Below are positions 56,591 to 62,455 of a stretch of 62,455 bases of DNA, piece after piece. How positions within the stretch are numbered: the first letter of the stretch is position 1; each line of letters starts with the position of its first letter. Below the pieces are notes generated by a model. That model saw only the letters and a list, made by a program, of their open reading frames with translations. It had not been told where the DNA came from and made no database searches. Source of the DNA: Nitrospirae bacterium JdFR-85 (GTDB lineage: Bacteria; Nitrospirota; Thermodesulfovibrionia; Thermodesulfovibrionales; JdFR-85); assembly GCA_002011745.1 (NCBI GenBank), contig MTOU01000011.1, positions 1 through 62,455 on the forward strand. The letters run 5' to 3'. Both the position numbers and the translations under genes were made by a program.

Positions 56591-57552
56591 TTCCTCAATG
56601 GATAAAGAGCATCTCTGTGGTTATTCCCCTTTACAATGAAGAAGAGAATGTAGAGGAACTCCACAGGAGACTGACTGAGGTATTAAAGGAGTTACAGAGA
56701 AAGTATGAGATAATATATGTTGATGATGGAAGCACTGATGGGACTCCCCAGTTGTTGGAGACTTTGGCTCATGATGATGAACATGTGATAGTGCTGAGTC
56801 TAAGAAGGAACTTTGGTCAGACTGCTGCCTTTGCTGCAGGTTTTGATTTTGCCAGTGGTGATGTTATTGTAACAATGGATGGAGATCTGCAGAATGATCC
56901 TTCAGATATACCCAAGCTGCTGCAATATATAGATGGATATGACCTTGTAAGTGGCTGGAGAAAAAAAAGGAGGGACCCTTTCTTCAGAAGAAGACTTCCC
57001 TCAATGATAGCCAACTGGCTTATAAGTACTGTAACAGGTGTGAAGCTACATGATTATGGCTGCTCCCTTAAGGCATACCGCAGAGAAGTGATTAAAAACC
57101 TTAGACTCTATGGAGAGATGCACAGGTTTATACCCGCTGTTGCAAGCTGGTATGGCGTAAGGGTAACAGAGGTGGAGACAAAGCACCATCCAAGGCTGAG
57201 GGGTAAATCCAAATACGGAATCTCAAGAACCATAAAAGTTGTTCTTGACCTTATTACTGTGAAATTCCTTCAGAGCTTTTCAACAAAGCCTATTCAGTTT
57301 TTTGGGCCTTTTGGTCTCTTTTTCAGTGCTTTAGGATTTCTTATCTCCCTTTATCTCACCCTAAGGAAATTCCTCTTTGGTGAATCTATCGGTGGCAGAC
57401 CACTTCTACTGCTTGGGGTTCTGCTGATAATTGTGGGTATTCAGTTAATTGGTATGGGACTTCTGGGTGAGATGCTTGTAAGGGTATATCATGAGAGTCA
57501 GAGAAAACCGATTTATGTGATAAAAAAGATAATTGGGAAAAAAGAGAAATAA
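56587..57552 (+). CDS. GT2 glycosyltransferase, polyprenyl-phosphate type
   Basis: 321 residues: ISVVIPLYNEEENVEELHRRL, YVDDGSTDGTPQLL and ITMDGDLQNDPSDIPKLL (DxD) in the catalytic domain, then KHHPRLRGKSKYGISRT and two C-terminal membrane helices. This is the ArnC/GtrB/DPM1-like architecture that loads a sugar onto undecaprenyl phosphate. It overlaps cobA/hemD (ATGA) and the next gene by 20 bp. Confidence 0.88.
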   Translation: MIPQWIKSISVVIPLYNEEENVEELHRRLTEVLKELQRKYEIIYVDDGSTDGTPQLLETLAHDDEHVIVLSLRRNFGQTAAFAAGFDFASGDVIVTMDGDLQNDPSDIPKLLQYIDGYDLVSGWRKKRRDPFFRRRLPSMIANWLISTVTGVKLHDYGCSLKAYRREVIKNLRLYGEMHRFIPAVASWYGVRVTEVETKHHPRLRGKSKYGISRTIKVVLDLITVKFLQSFSTKPIQFFGPFGLFFSALGFLISLYLTLRKFLFGESIGGRPLLLLGVLLIIVGIQLIGMGLLGEMLVRVYHESQRKPIYVIKKIIGKKEK

Positions 57553-58477
57553 GATAGTCTTTTTTGTCCTGAAGGCCACAGTCAGTTTCTTAGCCTTATA
57601 CCTGGTCCTTAAAAAGGCAGGCCTCAGAGACGTAGTATCCCTTCTCCGAGAGATAAAAATCCATTATTTTCTACTGGCAACCTTCCTCTATGTGAGTTCT
57701 GTCTTTGTATCCTCCATCAGATGGCATCTGCTCGCCTCTGTGAAAAACAGAGCCTTGGGGGTGGTAAGACACTTTTTTCTTTACATGATAGGGGCCTTTT
57801 TTAATAATCTGCTGCCAGGTGTTATAGGTGGTGATACAATGAGGATATATTACCTGTACAGGGAGACCTCTGATGCCTCTACAGCCTTTGGTTCCACATT
57901 TCTTGACCGTTATACTGGCTATGCTGGTCTGCTGCTGGTCGGTCTCCTTGCCACTCTTTTAGGATACCACATGATAAAGGAGACATATATTGTATGGTTA
58001 ATACCAGCTCTTGCTGTGACCTTTGTGATTGGCAGTCTACTCATCTTCTCCTTAAGGATAGGCAGAAGATTCTCATTAATTGGTGGATTTTATGACTATT
58101 TTTTGAGTTTCTTTCAGAACAGAATCCTAATTTTAAAAACATTGATGTTATCAGTGTTGATTCAGGTTATAACCATATTCTCTGTTTATGTAATCACAAA
58201 GGGGGTTGGGGCAGAGGTATCATCTCTGGAACTCTTTATATTTCTGCCTCTGATCATAACAGCAACTGCAGTACCCATCTCCATATCTGGTATAGGAATC
58301 CGAGAAGCCGGGTTTGTGATACTTCTGGGACTCTCGGGTATCAGTCCTCAGGTATCAACAACTATCTCATTCGCCTGGTTTCTCTCCCAAGCCTTGGGTG
58401 CCCTTCCAGGCTCAGTGATATATCTATTCTGGAGGTCCAAGACAGGTTCTGCTAAGATGCCTGCTTCGGAGTTGTAG
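57533..58477 (+). CDS. Flippase-like membrane protein (LPG_synthase_TM/UPF0104)
   Basis: 314 residues with about eight membrane helices. The motifs RWHLLASVKN, NNLLPGVIGGDTMRIYYLYRE and TFLDRYTGYAGLLLVGL belong to the lysylphosphatidylglycerol-synthase transmembrane/AglD family. The pairing with a polyprenyl-phosphate glycosyltransferase is common and suggests lipid-linked sugar handling. Confidence 0.82.
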   Translation: MGKKRNKIVFFVLKATVSFLALYLVLKKAGLRDVVSLLREIKIHYFLLATFLYVSSVFVSSIRWHLLASVKNRALGVVRHFFLYMIGAFFNNLLPGVIGGDTMRIYYLYRETSDASTAFGSTFLDRYTGYAGLLLVGLLATLLGYHMIKETYIVWLIPALAVTFVIGSLLIFSLRIGRRFSLIGGFYDYFLSFFQNRILILKTLMLSVLIQVITIFSVYVITKGVGAEVSSLELFIFLPLIITATAVPISISGIGIREAGFVILLGLSGISPQVSTTISFAWFLSQALGALPGSVIYLFWRSKTGSAKMPASEL

Positions 58478-59291
58478 TCTTTCGGTACCTCGGTATAGGT
58501 ATATATTCCACAGTAGGTTGCTGTCTTACAGGCTGTCTGTATAGACTCATGAGCTGATATATCTCCTGTGGAATATTAGTACTCACATTAAGCCCTAAGG
58601 CCTTTGCCTCCTCATAGGTGATGGGATAATCGTGGGTCCATCTACCCTCAGATAGTACAGTGGCTATCTCTTCAGCCTTCTCAGGGGGATATCTACCATT
58701 CAGCAGAGAACGGACCTGTTTTTTTAATTGTTCTATAGCCTTTGCACCTATGTCAGCATATATCCATGTCTTGTCATCCACATCTGCAAGGGGTTTTGTA
58801 TTTACAAGCTTTATTAAGGAAGCTGCAGGATACTCACCTATCTGGGGATCAACCGGCCCGAGCACAGCATGCTCTCCCATCACGATCTCGTCTGCTGCAA
58901 GGGCAATCAAAGTACCTCCTGACATGGCATAATGGGGGACAAATACTGTCACCTTACCTTTATGTTTCTTTATTGCATGGGCTATCTGGTATGAGGCGAG
59001 TACAAGCCCTCCTGGTGTATGTAGTATCAGGTCAAGAGGCAACTCAGGATCGGTCATATGGATTGCCCTTATCACCTCTTCAGAGTCATTGATGTTTATG
59101 TAACGCATAATAGGGAAACCGAGCAGACTCATTGTCTCCTGTCTATGCACAAGCAGTATCACTCTTGAGCCCCGAATCTTTTCAATCTTTGAGATAAGTC
59201 TCTGACGGGAAGACTCCAGCAGTCTCTGCCTTATTATGGGTTGTAGTGCAGAGACTATAAAGAACAACCAAAAGAGACTGAATATATCCAT
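58452..59291 (-). CDS. SDH-family Clp-fold membrane serine protease
   Basis: 279 residues. An N-terminal membrane helix (IFSLFWLFFIVSAL) is followed by the Clp/crotonase fold: LDLILHTPGGLVLASYQIAHAI, VFVPHYAMSGGTLIALAADEI (catalytic Ser in AMSGG) and LGPVDPQIGEYPA. This is the SDH_sah/DUF114 group, best known in archaea and thermophiles and often neighbouring membrane-quality-control genes. It sits 12 bp after the rhomboid gene. Confidence 0.85.
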   Translation of the reverse strand: MDIFSLFWLFFIVSALQPIIRQRLLESSRQRLISKIEKIRGSRVILLVHRQETMSLLGFPIMRYININDSEEVIRAIHMTDPELPLDLILHTPGGLVLASYQIAHAIKKHKGKVTVFVPHYAMSGGTLIALAADEIVMGEHAVLGPVDPQIGEYPAASLIKLVNTKPLADVDDKTWIYADIGAKAIEQLKKQVRSLLNGRYPPEKAEEIATVLSEGRWTHDYPITYEEAKALGLNVSTNIPQEIYQLMSLYRQPVRQQPTVEYIPIPRYRKTTTPKQAS

Positions 59292-59303
59292 GCCCTACCT
59301 CCT

Positions 59304-60029
59304 CTAAATAAAATCTGAGTATACCTCATCAGAGAAGAAGGCTCTATATGAACTCCTTCTCTTCTTGAACAGTGGCAACATAAGAATACCTGCCACAAAA
59401 CCTCCTATATGTGCCCACCATGCTATACCGCCTCCTGCCTCAGGAGACAACAGAGAAAAGGTGCCGGAAAACAATTGTGTCACAAACCAGACCCAGAGAT
59501 ACACAAAGGCAGGTATCTCAATAAAATAAGGGATAAACAGTATAGGTATAAATGTGATAACTCTTGAATGAGGAAACATTATAAAGTAGGCCCCCATCAC
59601 TCCAGCAATAGCGCCTGAAGCCCCCAATGCTGGCACAGTGGAATGGATATTAAAGATATAGTGGGTGATGCTTGCTGCTATGCCAGAAAGCAAATAAAAC
59701 ATGAGAAACCTAAAATGGCCCAGCCTGTCCTCTACATTGTCTCCAAAAAGATAGAGTGTCCACATATTACTTATGAAGTGCATCCAACCACCGTGCAGGA
59801 ACATATTGGTAAGAAAAGGCCAGTAGTTGTCAAAAGAAAGGCCAAAAAACTGTGCCCATTCTGGATGAGAATATCTTGCAGGCACTACTCCAAAATTATA
59901 AAAGACTTTTGTGAGTAGCTCCTTCGGTAGAGAGAGTTCAATAAAAAATACCACTGCATTAACAACAATAATTGCCCATGTGGCACAGGGGAACTCTCTA
60001 CTGGGTATCGTATCTTTTATGGGAAACAT
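59304..60029 (-). CDS. Rhomboid-family intramembrane serine protease
   Basis: 241 residues, six to seven membrane helices. The catalytic Ser is in ALGASGAIAGVMGAYF; the catalytic His is in AWWAHIGGFVAGIL; the loop-1 region has TNMFLHGGWMHFISNMWTLYLFGDNVED. It cleaves membrane proteins within the bilayer. It is adjacent to the Clp-fold membrane protease on the same strand. Confidence 0.93.
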   Translation of the reverse strand: MFPIKDTIPSREFPCATWAIIVVNAVVFFIELSLPKELLTKVFYNFGVVPARYSHPEWAQFFGLSFDNYWPFLTNMFLHGGWMHFISNMWTLYLFGDNVEDRLGHFRFLMFYLLSGIAASITHYIFNIHSTVPALGASGAIAGVMGAYFIMFPHSRVITFIPILFIPYFIEIPAFVYLWVWFVTQLFSGTFSLLSPEAGGGIAWWAHIGGFVAGILMLPLFKKRRSSYRAFFSDEVYSDFI

Positions 60030-60121
60030 AATAATATACCCCCTCTTTTTATTCTCTCTTGCATCCCGCCATTAGTAAACAATAATTAATACTAATATAA
60101 GAAACAAAAAAGAAACAAGAG

Positions 60122-60487
60122 TTATTCTGTCTCTGTCTTTTCTCTGACCCTTCTGTAGGCGAGTTTTGCAATCCCACCTGCTATATGTTCTGATGTATTT
60201 TCTACTTCTCCTCTGAGATATCTATCCACCTCTTCCTCATCTGCATTGAGGATGTTCCTCACTGTATTGGCCGTTATACCCAGTTTCTCTGCAATCTCAT
60301 TATTTGTGAGCATAGATTCATTCTTCAGAACCATCACATATGCAGCCTCTGCCAAAGAGGGTAGCCATGTAAGGTTTCTGTACTGTATCAGGCTTCTAAG
60401 ACCCCCTACCAGTTTTAGGGCCTCCATAAAGACCTCTTCTGCAAGCATATCAATATCCCTTGTATGTTTTTTTACAGTCTCTATCAT
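60122..60487 (-). CDS. HTH protein paired with the KaiC-like ATPase
   Basis: 121 residues from ATG 60487 (TGATG overlap with the upstream gene). A central HTH (MLTNNEIAEKLGITANTVRNIL) follows helices of a conserved region (FMEALKLVGGLRSLIQYRNLTWLPSLAEAAYVMVL). Pairs of such regulators with KaiC/RAD55-like proteins occur in archaea and thermophiles. It probably binds DNA; targets unknown. Confidence 0.65.
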   Translation of the reverse strand: MIETVKKHTRDIDMLAEEVFMEALKLVGGLRSLIQYRNLTWLPSLAEAAYVMVLKNESMLTNNEIAEKLGITANTVRNILNADEEEVDRYLRGEVENTSEHIAGGIAKLAYRRVREKTETE

Positions 60488-61335
60488 CACCTCTCACCTC
60501 CCTGTATAAACTTACTAAGAGGCATCCTTATATCTATCAGTCCCTCAGGTGTTATATCAAAAATCCATGTATTGGTATCATGTGGTGCCAAACGGCAACC
60601 ATCTATCCTGATTGTACGTAGTATACTACCTGGAGGTAGTCTGTAGTAGGAACTCTCCCATTTGTTCTCTATCAGCCTCTTGTCCATTATAATTGTCCCG
60701 TCCACAATATGTGCCACGGCAAGACCTCCTGCTGCCTCAGCAGACTCTCCAGCCTGAGATGATCTCTTCTGGGAAACCACAATCGCGGTCTGATGGAATT
60801 TTTTAAGAAAATTAAAGAAGACCCTTACAATACTTCTAGCCATCATCTCCTTGTGTTCATAGAGGGCTGTTATACTGTCAATCACTGTATTTTTTGTCTT
60901 CTTCTCTTTTATCGCATAGGCCATTGTATCAATCAATGCCTTGGGATTCTCTCTTAACTCCTCATCTTCTGTAACATCTATTACTACAATATTCTTTTCT
61001 AACTTTTTAAAATCTATATCCATCGCCTCTGCCCTTGACTTCAGAGTTACATACAGAAAAGAAGCAGGGTTCTCAGTGGTAACATATAGGACCTTATATC
61101 CACTACTGGCCTGTGTTAATGCAAACTGTTCCACGAGAAGACTCTTCCCCGTGTCTGGTATTCCCGTGAGATTCAGTACTGCATATGAGGGCACTCCACC
61201 CAGAGGCACCTTTTTTACTGTTCCATTCACAAATTCGATTCTATAAAACATTTGATCAAGTCCGGTGCCTGTAGGAATACCAGTAATTCTGTCAGACTCA
61301 GGTTTTATTTCACTTAATTCATAATACTTCTTCAT
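60487..61335 (-). CDS. KaiC/RAD55-family RecA-like ATPase
   Basis: 282 residues. Walker A GIPDTGKSLLVEQFAL, then TTENPASFLYVTLKSRAE, Walker B-like NTVIDSITALYEHK and SQKRSSQAGESAEAAGGLAVAHIVDGTI are typical of single-domain KaiC/GvpD-type ATPases. These usually act in signalling. It is coupled to the HTH gene downstream. Confidence 0.82.
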   Translation of the reverse strand: MKKYYELSEIKPESDRITGIPTGTGLDQMFYRIEFVNGTVKKVPLGGVPSYAVLNLTGIPDTGKSLLVEQFALTQASSGYKVLYVTTENPASFLYVTLKSRAEAMDIDFKKLEKNIVVIDVTEDEELRENPKALIDTMAYAIKEKKTKNTVIDSITALYEHKEMMARSIVRVFFNFLKKFHQTAIVVSQKRSSQAGESAEAAGGLAVAHIVDGTIIMDKRLIENKWESSYYRLPPGSILRTIRIDGCRLAPHDTNTWIFDITPEGLIDIRMPLSKFIQGGER

Positions 61336-61380
61336 GGAATAACCCCTAAGATTAAAAATTTAAAGAATAATAATGAGAAA

Positions 61381-61402
61381 AGGGGCGAGAAACCTCGCCC
61401 CT
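61381..61402 (-). terminator. Intrinsic terminator after the hsp20 genes
   Basis: AGGGGCGAG (61381-61389) pairs with CTCGCCCCT (61394-61402) around a 4-nt loop. Read on the minus strand it is followed by TTTTCTCATTATTATTCTTT, giving a U-rich tail after the second Hsp20 gene. Confidence 0.82.
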
Positions 61403-61415
61403 GAGGAAGGTGATT

Positions 61416-61895
61416 TTAGGACTTTATCTCTATCTTCTTTATACTACGGCCAGTACCTGTCTTTGGGAGTTTGAGTGTAAGCACACCATTTTTGAATTTT
61501 GCCTCTACTTTGTCAACATCCACATCCTCTGGCAGAGGAATGGTCCTTGTGAAGGAGCCATACCTTCTCTCTCTGTAATAGTAGTTCTTCCCTTTGTCCT
61601 CCTTGTCCTCTTTCTTCTCTCCTTTGATAGTTATAGAATGTTCATCCATTGTCACCTCAATATCCTTCTCATTCATACCAGGCAGCTCTGCTGTGATACG
61701 ATATTCCTTGTCATCCTCTGTAAAATCCACCTTCGGTGTAAACAGACCCCATCTTTCTCTTACCGGTTCCAGCTCATAATCACCAAAGAATCTATCAAAG
61801 AGCTCCTCAACCTCCTCGAAGAAACTCCTTACAGGCTCATCCCATCTCCTCAGGCTCCCCCTCCTTCTGAATGGCACAAGGTCTCTGATAGACAT
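61416..61895 (-). CDS. Small heat-shock protein Hsp20
   Basis: 159 residues from ATG 61895, which has AAGGAGGTGAGG upstream. The alpha-crystallin domain is clear: PKVDFTEDDKEYRITAELPGMNEKDIEVTMDEHSITIKGEKKE and GSFTRTIPLPEDVDVDKVEAKFKNGVLTLKLPK. An ATP-independent holdase. N-terminal basic/aromatic segment (FRRRGSLRRWDEP). Second in a tandem pair with a separate Hsp20. Confidence 0.93.
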   Translation of the reverse strand: MSIRDLVPFRRRGSLRRWDEPVRSFFEEVEELFDRFFGDYELEPVRERWGLFTPKVDFTEDDKEYRITAELPGMNEKDIEVTMDEHSITIKGEKKEDKEDKGKNYYYRERRYGSFTRTIPLPEDVDVDKVEAKFKNGVLTLKLPKTGTGRSIKKIEIKS

Positions 61896-61925
61896 AAACC
61901 TCACCTCCTTTTTCAAGGATTCTAA

Positions 61926-61940
61926 AGGGGCAAGGCCCCT
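61926..61940 (-). other. Short intercistronic hairpin between hsp20 genes
   Basis: AGGGGC-AAG-GCCCCT forms a 6-bp stem in the 52-bp gap. On the minus strand it is followed by TTTAG only, so it may attenuate or stabilise the transcript rather than terminate it. Confidence 0.4.
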
Positions 61941-61947
61941 GTTAAGG

Positions 61948-62337
61948 TTATCCTTGTGTGATTTCTATCTTCTTCACCTTGGCCGTCTCTGCCTTAGGTA
62001 GAACCAATTTCAGAACACCGTTTTTTATAGTCGCTTTTATTTTGTCTCTGTCAATCTCATCTGATACAGAGAACGAGCGTTCAAATATACTGGGTGAAAA
62101 CTCCGTGAATCTCGGAGTATACCCTTCTGGCACTTCCTCACGAGCCTCTCCCTTTATAGTAAGCACTTCCTTCTCAAGAGTCACATCAAGCCCCTTCTCC
62201 TCAACGCCTGGGAGGTCTGCATAGAGTATATACTCATTCTGATTCTCTATTACATCAACATGGGGAATACGTTTTCTCTTTTTCTGTACCCTCTCTGTGG
62301 AGGTCTCAGTTCTTTTAATCAACTCCTTTGTAGCCAT
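61948..62337 (-). CDS. Small heat-shock protein Hsp20 (second copy)
   Basis: 129 residues. PHVDVIENQNEYILYADLPGVEEKGLDVTLEKEVLTIKGEAREE and ERSFSVSDEIDRDKIKATIKNGVLKLVLPKAE form the alpha-crystallin domain. AAGGAGGTGAGC precedes the start; a second, out-of-frame ATG lies at 62341. It is divergent from its neighbour, so the pair is not a recent duplication. Confidence 0.92.
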   Translation of the reverse strand: MATKELIKRTETSTERVQKKRKRIPHVDVIENQNEYILYADLPGVEEKGLDVTLEKEVLTIKGEAREEVPEGYTPRFTEFSPSIFERSFSVSDEIDRDKIKATIKNGVLKLVLPKAETAKVKKIEITQG

Positions 62338-62341
62338 CCAT

Positions 62342-62455
62342 GCTCACCTCCTTTCGGTAATGTAAAATCTTCTGTGTAAAATTGAAATTCAAAGAAAAGA
62401 GGGTGTATCCTCCATATAATTTATAGGTTTTAAAACTTTAAGGAAGGAGGAATAC
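62342..62455 (-). promoter_or_regulatory. Upstream region of the hsp20 pair
   Basis: 114 bp to the window edge without a gene. On the minus strand TTGAAT is followed by AT-rich TTTTACA repeats before AAGGAGG. No CIRCE element is present, so these genes are not under obvious HrcA control. Confidence 0.35.

Noticed and set aside
1-62455. Insertion sequences, integrase or att sites, tRNA and rRNA genes
   Set aside because: No transposase- or integrase-like ORF and no cloverleaf or rRNA signature was recognised by reading; a tRNA scan would be needed for certainty.

Overview
The window reads as bacterial chromosome from an anaerobic, probably thermophilic organism. Grounds: multihaem c-type cytochromes, a selenocysteine-type SelD, a ccsA-hemA-hemC-cobA/hemD haem operon, a type III-A CRISPR locus with more than a hundred repeats, a KaiC/RAD55-like ATPase, an archaeal-type membrane Clp-fold protease and two Hsp20 genes. 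This gene mix resembles deep-branching Nitrospirota such as Thermodesulfovibrio relatives, or thermophilic Deltaproteobacteria-like lineages. That assignment is an inference; no rRNA is present. No tRNA or insertion sequence was recognised.

Layout. 1-2.5 kb: a three-gene cytochrome module (7-haem cytochrome, membrane cytochrome b, 6-haem lipoprotein). 2.5-5.9 kb, opposite strand: a two-component pair whose sensor kinase has a CxxCH haem motif in its periplasmic domain. 5.9-7.9 kb: selenium module, a LysR regulator convergent with selD; selD is read through an in-frame UGA (Sec14) followed by a short SECIS-like hairpin. 8-9.9 kb: Spy-like periplasmic protein, GNAT, a truncated Fe-S-type protein and a broken nucleotidyltransferase gene.

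9.9-31.6 kb is a large, fully co-directional CRISPR-Cas island. It starts with a CARF-winged-helix protein and cas6, followed by an unusual cas2-cas1-cas1-cas2 operon whose second Cas1 has lost the catalytic histidine. Next come an AT-rich leader with a good promoter, then 103 identical 36-bp repeats with 102 spacers (14692-22161). The interference operon follows: cas10/csm1-csm2-csm3-csm4-csm5, a CARF-RelE-like effector and a Csx3-like ring-nuclease candidate. The same tandem 11-bp repeats precede both the adaptation operon and the interference operon, suggesting shared control. At least 20 spacers contain perfect hairpins, and several fall into families of overlapping or variant sequences. 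Downstream lie a nucleotidyltransferase pair and the decayed remains of a second effector module (csx1-like plus csx3-like).

31.7-35.1 kb: copper-handling cluster (SHOCT protein, Met-rich Spy-like protein, CopB-type P-ATPase, HEPN protein). 35-39.9 kb: Sir2 deacylase, DUF2007, a zinc-ribbon plus SPFH pair, an MFS transporter. 40-45.4 kb: surface polysaccharide genes (GT9, GT2, sulfotransferase, flippase, GT4). 45.4-51.2 kb: heat-shock operon hrcA-grpE-dnaK-dnaJ-rsmE behind a perfect CIRCE operator. 51.3-58.5 kb: P-loop NTPase, ccsA, hemA, hemC, cobA/hemD fusion, and a GT2 plus flippase-like membrane protein. 58.5-62.4 kb: membrane protease, rhomboid, KaiC-like ATPase with an HTH partner, and two Hsp20 genes.
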